A program made the position numbers and the translations under genes. Below the pieces are notes generated by a model, which was not told where the DNA came from, ran no database searches, and saw only the letters and a list, made by a program, of their open reading frames with translations. Source: an uncultured Saprospiraceae bacterium (GTDB taxonomy: Bacteria; Bacteroidota; Bacteroidia; Chitinophagales; Saprospiraceae). Taken from it: a DNA stretch of 64,000 nt. Within the stretch, counting starts at the first letter, position 1. Each line of letters starts with the position of its first letter. Of this stretch, positions 17,976-25,993 are shown piece after piece. The DNA lies in NCBI GenBank assembly GCA_937924805.1, contig CALDTZ010000102.1, positions 1 through 64,000 on the forward strand, read 5' to 3'.

Positions 17976-19220
17976 CTATACTGATTTAAGTTCGATCACC
18001 GTAATTTCTGGCCACATCCCTACTCGTCCAGGAAACCCCAAAAAACCAAAACCTTTATTAACATATAAATATTGTCCCGCTTCTTCATATAATCCCATCC
18101 ATCGAGGATATCTATATTGGATAGGACTCCATTTAAATCCAGGCATACTAATTCCAAACTGCATACCATGCGTATGGCCACTCATAGTAAGATGCATATG
18201 CTTTTTATTAGGAATTACTTTTTCATCCCAATGTGACGGATCGTGAGACATTAAAATAGAGAAATCATTATCGGCAATCCCTTGTAATGCCTTATCCAAA
18301 TTGCCTTTTTTAGGAAAATAACGCCCTTTTCCCCAGTTTTCAACACCCAGAAGCTTAATGGTCTCTCCATCTTTCTCTATTGTTGAAGACGCATTATTAA
18401 GTAGATTAAAACCCATTTGTTTAAACTTACTATAAAAATCGGCCCAGTAGCCTTCATGTTCGCTTTCTGCCAAACTATGTAATCCATAATAATCATGATT
18501 TCCTAAAATGGCAAACTTTCCGTGAGTCGCTTCAAGATTAGAAAAGGTCTCTATAAATGGATTAATTTCATCTTTTTTTGAATTTACTAAATCCCCCGTA
18601 AAAGCAATAATATTAGGCTTTTCGTCATTAATCATTCCGACGGCTCTTGCTACGTCTTCTACACTATCAAGACTTCCAGCATGAATATCTGATATTTGAA
18701 CAATTTTAAAACCATTAAACGATTTAGGCAAATCTCTAAATGCCAATTTTATACGATTAACTTCAAAATTGTACTTACCTTTTGTGACACCATAGAGCAT
18801 AGAGAAAAATGGGATCGAAGCTATACCTGTAGCGGCTAAGGTTAAAAAATTACGTCTGGACGGAAAATAACCACCAACTCGTGGTTCACCTTTAATCGTT
18901 CGAATCACCCCCTGACCAAATCCAGCAAACAACCTTCCTCCGTCTTGAAGTAACAACAAAACACACAAAACCAGTAAAGTCACAAATATGGTAAATACGA
19001 ATCCTATATAAAAATTCAAAGAAGTCGATCTAAAAACATTTCCGTGGCTCAGACCTTGGTAAACCTTATATGTTGCAAAAAAAGCACCCAATAGTAGTGC
19101 ACTATAACCAACGATAAACACCAGTTTTGCTATTCCTAATGGGACCAAAGAATAGAGAACAAAAAAGCTATATATTCCCATTAATGCAAGCATGATGATC
19201 ATAATAATTACTGGTGTCAT
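17976..19220 (-). CDS. Membrane-bound metallophosphoesterase (YaeI-like)
   Basis: A 414-residue protein with hydrophobic segments at about 3-25, 33-52 and 70-92 plus another near 125-145, followed by a calcineurin-like phosphoesterase domain. All five metal-site motifs are present: QISDIHAGS, FTGDLVN, LGNHDYYG, MSHDPSHW and SGHTHGMQFG. Relatives act on lipid pyrophosphates or other phosphodiesters at the membrane; no substrate can be assigned here. Next to the second phosphoesterase motif the active-site order is that of YaeI/YkuE-type enzymes. It precedes the Smr gene by 2 bp. Confidence 0.88.
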   Translation of the reverse strand: MTPVIIMIIMLALMGIYSFFVLYSLVPLGIAKLVFIVGYSALLLGAFFATYKVYQGLSHGNVFRSTSLNFYIGFVFTIFVTLLVLCVLLLLQDGGRLFAGFGQGVIRTIKGEPRVGGYFPSRRNFLTLAATGIASIPFFSMLYGVTKGKYNFEVNRIKLAFRDLPKSFNGFKIVQISDIHAGSLDSVEDVARAVGMINDEKPNIIAFTGDLVNSKKDEINPFIETFSNLEATHGKFAILGNHDYYGLHSLAESEHEGYWADFYSKFKQMGFNLLNNASSTIEKDGETIKLLGVENWGKGRYFPKKGNLDKALQGIADNDFSILMSHDPSHWDEKVIPNKKHMHLTMSGHTHGMQFGISMPGFKWSPIQYRYPRWMGLYEEAGQYLYVNKGFGFLGFPGRVGMWPEITVIELKSV

Positions 19221-19423
19221 CTTTAATTTTTAATGAATTACAAATGTAGAATTAAGAACACTATAAAAAGTAAATTGTTATCCTGATTCTATTATATTTC
19301 TGAATATTTAGAAGTACCATCAAATTTCATCGAGCAATGAAGTATCTAAAGATTTCACTAGCCATTTTAGACCGGCAAAACAGATCCTTTCAAAATTTTT
19401 ATCTTTAAGCATAAACCAGTGAA

Positions 19424-20587
19424 ATGAAATCCAAACAATCAAAATTTACGAAGGCGATTCTATTCTTTATATTTTGTTTTCCAATCCTCATATTTGCTCA
19501 GCAAACGATTGAAGGCAATATAGAATATGATGGTTTAGATAGAACATTTATACTTTATATACCGGCATCTTACTCTGATTCTGAACCGGTACCACTTGTT
19601 TTCAATTTTCATGGGTATACCAGTGATGCTATGAGTCAAATGTTTTATGGAGATTTTAGATCCATTGCCGATACCGCAAATTTTATAATTGTACACCCTA
19701 TGGGAACCATTGGTGCAGATGGGCAAACCTTTTTCAATGCTGAATGGGGTGCAGAAGTAGATGATATCGGGTTTTCAGGTGCATTAATTGATTATGTAGT
19801 TGATAATTACTCAATCAATACCGATAGAATTTACTCAACAGGCATGTCTAACGGTGGCTTCATGTCCTATACGTTAGCTTGTAACCTTAGTGATCGATTT
19901 GCAGCAATAGCATCTGTTACAGGTTCTATGACGTCTATACAACAAAGCAATACTTGCCAACCAAATCGTCCAATACCGGTGTTAGAAATTCACGGCACAA
20001 ATGATGATGTTGTTCCTTATAATGGAAATAATTGGATGGCACCCATTGACGATGTAATTCTTTTTTGGGTTGATCACAATCAATGTGAAGAAATACCAAG
20101 TGTAACTTCAATTGAAGATACTGATATGACTGATAATTCTACGGTCGAAAAATATTTATATAATAATGGCGATCAAGGAACAACGGTAGAACTAATGAAA
20201 ATTACAGGTGGTGGACATACTTGGCCAGGAAGTATTTTTAATGTCGCAGGAACAAATCAAGATATTAATGCCTCTACAGAGGTTTGGCGATTCTTCTCAC
20301 AATTTGATCTTAATGGTCTTATTTCTACAAACGACGATATAAAAAATCCATATCCTTTGGTTTCTGTTTTTCCTAATCCATCAACTTCAGGTGATTTCAA
20401 TATTATTTCTGAAAAAGCAATCCAAAGCATTAAAATATTTAACATCGATGGTACTATGATCCATACTATCCCATTCAAAAATCAAAACATAAAATCCTAT
20501 AATTTCGAGCTTCGTAAAGGTGTTTATCTTATTAAGGTCCAATCCAATAGCCAAATACAAACGATTAAATTAGTTTCAACATACTAA
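19424..20587 (+). CDS. Secreted PHB-depolymerase-type esterase with T9SS sorting domain
   Basis: A 387-residue exported esterase. Signal peptide residues about 1-25 end at IFAQ. The catalytic domain matches the LpqC/feruloyl-esterase/PHB depolymerase family: an oxyanion loop in FNFHGYTSDA, the nucleophile Ser142 in GMSNGGF, an Asp in EIHGTNDDVVPY and the His in GGGHTWPG. Residues about 308-387 (VFPNPSTSGDFNI, IKIFNIDGTMIHT, LRKGVYLIKVQS) form a type A T9SS sorting domain, so the enzyme is probably attached to or released from the cell surface. The substrate may be a hydroxycinnamoyl ester or polyester; this cannot be decided. Confidence 0.9.
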   Translation: MKSKQSKFTKAILFFIFCFPILIFAQQTIEGNIEYDGLDRTFILYIPASYSDSEPVPLVFNFHGYTSDAMSQMFYGDFRSIADTANFIIVHPMGTIGADGQTFFNAEWGAEVDDIGFSGALIDYVVDNYSINTDRIYSTGMSNGGFMSYTLACNLSDRFAAIASVTGSMTSIQQSNTCQPNRPIPVLEIHGTNDDVVPYNGNNWMAPIDDVILFWVDHNQCEEIPSVTSIEDTDMTDNSTVEKYLYNNGDQGTTVELMKITGGGHTWPGSIFNVAGTNQDINASTEVWRFFSQFDLNGLISTNDDIKNPYPLVSVFPNPSTSGDFNIISEKAIQSIKIFNIDGTMIHTIPFKNQNIKSYNFELRKGVYLIKVQSNSQIQTIKLVSTY

Positions 20588-20596
20588 TCTTATTCT

Positions 20597-21082
20597 ATGC
20601 TACATCGATCTATTTTTTGTGTTTGTTTTTTAAGTCTTCTTTTTAGTTGCAAAAAAACTACAAAAATTTCATCTTCTGAAACGGTTACAACGGAAGAAAG
20701 ACAAATCGCTGAAACTCTAATACAAGGAGCATTTGATAATTTGTGGTCTGGTTTTGATTCCACTAAAATTGAAAATTATCATACAGACGATTTTATCATT
20801 TTGGAAAATGGTGAAGTATGGGATAATCAAAGGATAAAGGTATTTATGAAAAAACAATTAGCTATCGAAAATCGAGCTGTACGAACGAATAAAATGGATT
20901 ATATTTCAATGGAAAAGTATGGTCAAGCTATCTATATGTCTTATTTCAATTTTGCAACATGGACACAAAAAGATTCGATTGTAGGCACCGGATCATGGCT
21001 AGAAAGTGCATTAGCTGTGCCCACACCGGCAGGGTTTAGGCTTAAAAAAATGCATTCGACGTGGATTCCAAAAAAAGGCTAA
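20597..21082 (+). CDS. SnoaL/DUF4440-like lipoprotein
   Basis: A 161-residue lipoprotein with a lipobox ending in Cys18 (SLLFSCKK). The mature part looks like an NTF2-like (SnoaL/DUF4440) cone fold: a first helix AETLIQGAFDNLWSGFDSTKI, then HTDDFIILENGEVWDN, and a strand pair ending GFRLKKMHSTWIPK. Such domains serve as ligand-binding or accessory modules, and no catalytic residues can be named. It starts 9 bp after the secreted esterase gene, in the same direction, and may share its transcript. Confidence 0.75.
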   Translation: MLHRSIFCVCFLSLLFSCKKTTKISSSETVTTEERQIAETLIQGAFDNLWSGFDSTKIENYHTDDFIILENGEVWDNQRIKVFMKKQLAIENRAVRTNKMDYISMEKYGQAIYMSYFNFATWTQKDSIVGTGSWLESALAVPTPAGFRLKKMHSTWIPKKG

Positions 21083-21153
21083 TATTCTAATTAAAAGGAT
21101 GGAATCTGTACTATCTAAATGATTTAAAAACAAGAATAGTAGGTACATAAAAA

Positions 21154-21182
21154 AAAGGTCACACCTCAATGGTATGACCTTT
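21154..21182 (-). terminator. Terminator of the gltA-gcvH-VanZ-tonB unit
   Basis: AAAGGTCA (21154-21161) pairs with TGACCTTT (21175-21182), with an inner 3-bp ACC/GGT stem past a mismatch. On the minus strand the stem is followed by a run of T, closing the transcript after the TonB gene. The T-run is poor in the plus direction. Confidence 0.75.
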
Positions 21183-21205
21183 GTATTTAATAAAATAGGA
21201 ATTTC

Positions 21206-22126
21206 CTATCCTTCTAATTTAAATCTTACGGGCAATGTATATAATACCTTAACTGAACGACCTCTTTGTTTTCCTGGTGTCCATTTTTGAGGTAAATTAT
21301 TCATTGATTGTACAACTTTGTAAGATGCATCTCCACATCCTGCTCCAATATCTCTAACCACATTTACTTCATTTACACTTCCGTCTTTGTCGACAACGAA
21401 TTGTAGTACACACATCCCTTCTACACCGTTTTCTCTAGCAATTGCAGGATACTTTAGGTTCTTATAGATATACTGTAGCATTTTTTCGTCTGCACATTTC
21501 TTCTTTTCATCTTCTGATCCTCCTATATCTTCACATCCAGGAAATCTAGGCATCTGCTCCACTACTTTGAAGATTTCTTCTTCTTGTGGCGGTGGTGGTG
21601 GCGGCGGCGGCGGTGGTGGCGGTGCTTCTTCCACTACTTCTACCTCTTCCACTACATCTTCTTCTTCGACATCTTGATCGACGAATTCAACTTCTTCTTC
21701 TTCTTCGATTTCTTCTTCAGGAACCTCTTCAATCACCGGTGGCGGAGGAGGTGGCGGCGGTGGCGGTGGCTCAGCCGTTCTAGGTGGCTCGATTTCCATT
21801 TCTTCATCCAACTCCAAAGCACCGTCTGGAATAAAAACCTCATCTTCATAGCTCGTCCATGAAAAAGCAAAAATGGATAATAATAATGCTGATGCTAATC
21901 CAACCATCCAAAACTTACTCGAATGATTAAAAGCATTTACATCAGGGTATTTAGTTCTAGCTTCCAACGGGGAAGCCCACTTCTTATCTTTATGTAACTC
22001 CCCGAGGTTGGCATCAACCTTTTTGGAGTACATCACTCTAAAAACAAAAATGATTCCCAAAATAATGGCTGTCAAAAGAAGCAGCATCATTAAGGCACTC
22101 ATTCCCGTTAAGGAAATATCACTCAT
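21206..22126 (-). CDS. tonB: Energy transducer TonB with two predicted membrane segments
   Basis: A 306-residue TonB-family protein. Residues about 10-30 are hydrophobic (MMLLLLTAIILGIIFVF). A cytosolic-looking stretch follows (to about 70, with KKWASPLEARTKYP), then the usual TonB anchor at about 72-90. The periplasmic spacer holds two runs of 11-12 prolines separated by a Glu/Val/Asp-rich stretch. The C-terminal TonB domain has LQYIYKNLKYPAIARENGVEG, VVDKDGSVNEVNVVRDIG and WTPGKQRGRSVKVLYTLPV. It energises TonB-dependent receptors using the proton gradient. The extra N-terminal membrane segment is unusual for classical TonB. It lies 3 bp after the VanZ-like gene. Confidence 0.88.
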   Translation of the reverse strand: MSDISLTGMSALMMLLLLTAIILGIIFVFRVMYSKKVDANLGELHKDKKWASPLEARTKYPDVNAFNHSSKFWMVGLASALLLSIFAFSWTSYEDEVFIPDGALELDEEMEIEPPRTAEPPPPPPPPPPPVIEEVPEEEIEEEEEVEFVDQDVEEEDVVEEVEVVEEAPPPPPPPPPPPPQEEEIFKVVEQMPRFPGCEDIGGSEDEKKKCADEKMLQYIYKNLKYPAIARENGVEGMCVLQFVVDKDGSVNEVNVVRDIGAGCGDASYKVVQSMNNLPQKWTPGKQRGRSVKVLYTLPVRFKLEG

Positions 22127-22129
22127 AGT

Positions 22130-22489
22130 TTACTGTTTTAATGTAGTCGAAAACAAAAAGAATACGATAAGCATCCCCATCACATTCGCAACAATGTCCA
22201 AAATATCAAAAATTCGCGATTCAGTCATGCTCTTCTGTAAGATTTCTATAAAAAATCCATAAAAAGTCATCGAGGAGAGCACAATCAAGGTTTGTGATCG
22301 ACTCCATTGACCTTTCTTATATAGAGCAAAAATCATCAAACCTGTCAAAACACCATAGGCAATTATGTGTCCAACTTTATCCATCATATGTACCTGTAAA
22401 GGAGGTAAAGTTGTGATATTTACCATACTAAGGTATAATATCAATAAAGCACAAATTACAAACAAAACCCACTTCATTAACTGAGTCAT
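22130..22489 (-). CDS. VanZ-like small membrane protein
   Basis: A 119-residue protein made almost entirely of four hydrophobic helices, with the VanZ-family marks MDKVGHIIAYGVLTGLM (DK.xH...Y..L) and YGFFIEILQ (a conserved Glu-xx-Gln in the third helix). The biochemical role of this family is uncertain; the vancomycin/teicoplanin link of the founding member should not be carried over. It lies between gcvH (50 bp) and tonB (3 bp). From memory, gcvH with a VanZ-like gene and tonB is a recurrent Bacteroidota neighbourhood, often near the T9SS gene sprA, which is absent here. Confidence 0.8.
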   Translation of the reverse strand: MTQLMKWVLFVICALLILYLSMVNITTLPPLQVHMMDKVGHIIAYGVLTGLMIFALYKKGQWSRSQTLIVLSSMTFYGFFIEILQKSMTESRIFDILDIVANVMGMLIVFFLFSTTLKQ

Positions 22490-22539
22490 AATCTATAGAT
22501 GCAACCAATTATATTTTTGGTGTATGGTAATTTAAATTA

Positions 22540-22929
22540 TTATGAAATAATCGCTTTATATCCTTCAAAGGATAGTAAAGTTTCAATTTCTGCTGGATCA
22601 GAAAGTTTGATCTTTATAATCCAACCTTCTCCAAAAGCATCCTCATTAATTAATCCAGGATTATCTTCTTCATTTTCGTCCAACTTAGCATTGAATTCCA
22701 ATATTTCTCCACTAAGTGGCATATATAGATCAGATGTAGTTTTCACAGCCTCTACGGTTCCAAATATATCTCCTTTAGCAATATTCTCACTTACTGTCTC
22801 TACTTCTACGTATACAATTTCACCCAATTCACTTTGTGCAAAATCTGTTACACCGACTGTTGCTATATCTCCATCGATAGAGATCCATTCATGCTCTTCA
22901 GTGTATTTAAAATTTTCTTGATTAGCCAT
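22540..22929 (-). CDS. gcvH: Glycine cleavage system H protein
   Basis: A 129-residue lipoyl carrier protein that shuttles the aminomethyl group between the P, T and L proteins of glycine cleavage. The lipoylation site is Lys63 in GTVEAVKTTSDL, and EEHEWI at the N-terminus and VTDFAQSELGEIVYVE are typical. The other glycine cleavage genes are not in this window, although dihydrolipoyl dehydrogenase (lpdA) is at 52.5-53.9 kb. It starts 12 bp after citrate synthase. GcvH can also pass lipoyl groups to other proteins, which may explain its separation from gcvP and gcvT. Confidence 0.96.
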   Translation of the reverse strand: MANQENFKYTEEHEWISIDGDIATVGVTDFAQSELGEIVYVEVETVSENIAKGDIFGTVEAVKTTSDLYMPLSGEILEFNAKLDENEEDNPGLINEDAFGEGWIIKIKLSDPAEIETLLSFEGYKAIIS

Positions 22930-22941
22930 TTTATTTAAAGA

Positions 22942-24249
22942 TTAAGAATTAGCAATAAAATCTTTTGCCCATTCTGATGTTACAGATTTTGGACGTTCTA
23001 GTGGTAAACCTAAGGCTCTAGACCAACAACTATTTGCCAGTACACCTAATGCTCTTGATACACCAAATAAGACGGTGTAAAAAGGGAATTCGTCCATTCC
23101 ATAATGAACTAATATAGCTCCAGAGTGCGCATCTACGTTTGGCCAAGGATTTTTTACTTTTCCCAATGCCTTCAATATCGGAGGTACCACTTCATACATT
23201 TTCCAAACGATATTGACGAAATCACTATCCTTGATATATTCTTCAGCAAATACTCGTTGAGCTGTGAAACGTGGATCTGGTTCTCGAAGTACTGCATGAC
23301 CATATCCAGGAATTACTTTCCCTGAGTCAACAGTCTTTTGCACGTATTCTGCAATTTGCTCTTTAGATGGCTTTGTCGTTCCTAACTCATTCGTCATTTC
23401 AAATATCCACTTTATAACTTCTTGATTCGCTAATCCATGTAATGGACCCGCTAACGAATTCATTGCACCAGAATATGACAAATACAAATCAGCTAATGTT
23501 GAATTAACTAGATGTGCTGTATGAGCCGAAGCATTACCCCCTTCATGATCAGCATGAATGGTAAGATATAACCTCATTAGACTTGTAAAATCTTTATCAT
23601 CATAGCCCAACATCTTTGCAAAATTACCAGCCCAATCTAATTTAGTATCGGGTGCGATATGGACTCCTTTATGGTATATTCTTCTATAGATATAAGCAGC
23701 TAACTGAGGTAGTCTTGCTATCAAGTTCATGGCATCTTCATACGTAGCATCCCAATATTCTGACTTTGGCATTCCTTCAGCATATCTTTTAGAGAATACA
23801 CTATCATACTGCATACTAGCAATACCTATTGTAAATTGAGTCATAGGATGTGTGTCAATCGCTAACGCCTCAATAACATTTTTTGTATGTTGAGGTAATG
23901 AGGCTCTTTTTTCCCATTCATCAGACAACCATTCAACATCCTCCTGTGTAGGAATTTCATCGACGAGCATTAACCAAAACAATCCTTCTGGAAGTGGTTC
24001 CTTACCGCCTTCTCTTTTTGGAAGTTTTTCACGTAATTGTGGAATGTTATAACCTCTAAATCTAATCCCTTCATTTGCATCAAGTGCCGAAGTCTCCCAA
24101 GTCATGGTCTTCACACCTCTTGCCCCTCCAAATACTTGGCTTAATGTAACCTCACCTACTTTTGTACCACCATGCTCTTTTAAAAGGGCTTTGATTTCAG
24201 GTTTTAATTTAATTGCCTTTTCGTAAAATTTTTGTTTTAATCTATCCAT
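22942..24249 (-). CDS. gltA: Citrate synthase, resembling the eukaryotic/mitochondrial type
   Basis: A 435-residue citrate (Si)-synthase that condenses acetyl-CoA with oxaloacetate. Catalytic residues His271 (GPLHGLANQEV), His318 (GYGHAVLR) and Asp373 (VDAHSGAIL) align with His274, His320 and Asp375 of the pig mitochondrial enzyme. Long blocks such as VTLSQVFGGARGVKTMTWE, EGIRFRGYNIPQ, EPLPEGLFWLMLVDEIPT and HADHEGGNASAHTAHLV resemble mitochondrial enzymes far more than the usual bacterial hexameric GltA. It is the first gene of a minus-strand unit with gcvH (12 bp). A 10-bp inverted repeat around its likely -7 box suggests repressor control. Confidence 0.95.
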   Translation of the reverse strand: MDRLKQKFYEKAIKLKPEIKALLKEHGGTKVGEVTLSQVFGGARGVKTMTWETSALDANEGIRFRGYNIPQLREKLPKREGGKEPLPEGLFWLMLVDEIPTQEDVEWLSDEWEKRASLPQHTKNVIEALAIDTHPMTQFTIGIASMQYDSVFSKRYAEGMPKSEYWDATYEDAMNLIARLPQLAAYIYRRIYHKGVHIAPDTKLDWAGNFAKMLGYDDKDFTSLMRLYLTIHADHEGGNASAHTAHLVNSTLADLYLSYSGAMNSLAGPLHGLANQEVIKWIFEMTNELGTTKPSKEQIAEYVQKTVDSGKVIPGYGHAVLREPDPRFTAQRVFAEEYIKDSDFVNIVWKMYEVVPPILKALGKVKNPWPNVDAHSGAILVHYGMDEFPFYTVLFGVSRALGVLANSCWSRALGLPLERPKSVTSEWAKDFIANS

Positions 24250-24276
24250 GAATGATGTCTATATCTAAAGTTATGA

Positions 24277-24310
24277 TGCTAATATTGATGCGAAGATATT
24301 AATATTAGCA
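24277..24310 (-). promoter_or_regulatory. Inverted repeat flanking the candidate gltA -7 box
   Basis: TGCTAATATT (24277-24286) and AATATTAGCA (24301-24310) are perfect 10-bp inverted arms 14 bp apart. On the minus strand TATCTTCG (24298-24291), one base from TAnnTTTG and similar to the rimP box, lies wholly in the spacer. A dimeric regulator bound here would cover the promoter of the citrate synthase unit. Confidence 0.5.
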
Positions 24311-24371
24311 TTTTTTTAATAAAAATTATTATCTAGTGCTACTTTATAAATCGTAAATAACAAAAATAAGT

Positions 24372-24947
24372 TTGATCTTAATAGAAGAAATATTGTTAAC
24401 AGAAGAAATTGCCAATGAAAATTTCAGTTGTGACCTAAGCGTCTGCAAGGGAGCATGTTGTTCTGAAGGTGATTTTGGAGCACCCCTTGAGAAAGAAGAA
24501 GTATTGACTATTGAGCAATTGATGCCTGTTCTAGAGCCATATCTTTCTGATGAATCAAAAGCAGCGATTAAAGATCAGGGTATTTCTCCTTATTATAATG
24601 AAATGAAATCTCAAGGTACTCCTTTGTTAAAAGACGAATCTTGTGCTTTTTTATACAAGGATAAAGAGATCTCCATGTGCTTATTCGAAAAATTATTTGC
24701 TGAGAAAAAAATTGATTTTTTAAAACCAATTTCTTGCCATTTATATCCTATTCGTATTGACAAAAATCCACAAACAGGTTTTATTTCTATGCATTATGAT
24801 CGTTGGGATATTTGCAAACCTGCAATTTTAAAAGGAAACAAAAATAAGACGCCATTATATCAATTTGCAAAATCAGCTTTAGTACGAAAATATGGTCAAG
24901 AATTCTTTGATCGATTCGAGCAAATTGCTACTAGATCTAATGGGTAA
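24372..24947 (+). CDS. DUF3109 family Cys-rich protein
   Basis: A 191-residue cytoplasmic protein of the DUF3109 family, common in Bacteroidota. The Cys-rich segment CDLSVCKGACC near residues 20-30 is followed by CAFLYKD, a further Cys in ISMCLFEK, ISCHLYPIRI and WDICKPA. This resembles YkgJ-type CxxxC..CC metal or Fe-S sites, although the cofactor is not established. Translation seems to begin at TTG (24372): there is no in-frame ATG before the conserved Cys box. Its last 11 bp overlap the convergent DUF2279 gene. Confidence 0.82.
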   Translation: MILIEEILLTEEIANENFSCDLSVCKGACCSEGDFGAPLEKEEVLTIEQLMPVLEPYLSDESKAAIKDQGISPYYNEMKSQGTPLLKDESCAFLYKDKEISMCLFEKLFAEKKIDFLKPISCHLYPIRIDKNPQTGFISMHYDRWDICKPAILKGNKNKTPLYQFAKSALVRKYGQEFFDRFEQIATRSNG

Positions 24948-25941
24948 ATAACAAATGAAATCTCCATTCTTTCTCACTTGTATATTCAAGTGCAGGCATT
25001 GGCCATTTAAATATATTTAAAAAAGAAAGACTACTATTGATCCAAGCATTTTTTCCATTAAACGTTGAAAAATCAATATCTAAAGCCAGATAATATTGTT
25101 GAACTCTTGGCAATGTCTGACGAGAAAAATTTTGACCATTAAAAAGCCATCGATTTTCAAATCCTCCATATAAATTATTGGCTCCATACCCAAGTGCAAT
25201 ATTTAGCCATTTAGGAATATATCTGTGTTCAAAAAAACGACTAATATTCATCGAGAGCCATATCGTTTGGGCGTTATAATCCTTGAGAAAACGTTCCAAA
25301 AAGGAGGAACCATAAAGTCCATTTGCACGAGCAAGGTTAGACGTAAATAAACCGCCTTCTATGCTTTCAAATAAACCATCATCGTATGTTCGATACCAAG
25401 AAGAAACTTTGAATCTGATCCTTTGTTCATTCCAAAAATGTTGTTGTAACGCAAATACGCCTACACCAATCGTATTAAATGCTAAATCATAGGTTGAAAA
25501 TCCCCATTTTGTAGAAAACCCGTCGAGTGTTTCGACTATGCCTTGAAAAACGGTGCCCGCAACTACTCCTGTAATAATGGAACTTCTTTTCTCCAAACCA
25601 GCCCATTGGGCCACTTTAAAACTATTTTCGGCTTGAATGTATGCAGTAAAACTATGCCCTGCCTTATCAACATTTTCCCATTCATTCCAATCATTAAAAA
25701 AATGAAATTGGGATTGTGGATATTTAGCATACCACGTTTGATATAAACCTATAGAAAAAGCCGTTGTAATAAATGTAGAACTACCAAGAGCAACGTACGT
25801 TTTTGTTGGATTATACTTTTTTGACACAGATATTGTATCCGTCGATACCTGTCCTGAAGCAGTACTGCACACGGATAGCAAACATATAAAACGTATTGTA
25901 TACGTCTTGATAAGGGTTAATATATCTAAATTAAGTTTCAA
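24937..25941 (-). CDS. DUF2279 (YfiM-like) outer-envelope protein
   Basis: A 334-residue exported protein. It has a signal-peptide-like start ending near STASGQ, a region with FNDWNEWENVDKAGHSFTAYIQA and VVAGTVFQGIVETLDGFS that I recognise as DUF2279 (YfiM-like), and a C-terminal part with amphipathic beta-strands ending WRFHLLFTH. The family is conserved in Bacteroidota without a defined function; an outer-membrane location is inferred. The start is probably TTG at 25941, as no upstream ATG is available and no other Met precedes the signal sequence core. It is divergent from the PorP/SprF gene. Confidence 0.7.
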   Translation of the reverse strand: MKLNLDILTLIKTYTIRFICLLSVCSTASGQVSTDTISVSKKYNPTKTYVALGSSTFITTAFSIGLYQTWYAKYPQSQFHFFNDWNEWENVDKAGHSFTAYIQAENSFKVAQWAGLEKRSSIITGVVAGTVFQGIVETLDGFSTKWGFSTYDLAFNTIGVGVFALQQHFWNEQRIRFKVSSWYRTYDDGLFESIEGGLFTSNLARANGLYGSSFLERFLKDYNAQTIWLSMNISRFFEHRYIPKWLNIALGYGANNLYGGFENRWLFNGQNFSRQTLPRVQQYYLALDIDFSTFNGKNAWINSSLSFLNIFKWPMPALEYTSEKEWRFHLLFTH

Positions 25942-25993
25942 ATGAAAAAATAGCTTTATCTTTCGGCTGCAATTTTATAACTAAGATACAATT

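Noticed and set aside
21584..21862. Plus-strand open frames rich in Trp/Arg or Leu/Val opposite the TonB gene
   Set aside because: They are mirror images of the polyproline and acidic codons of TonB and have no independent motifs.
22130..22489. Glycopeptide resistance from the VanZ label
   Set aside because: The family is broad, and no other van genes are present.
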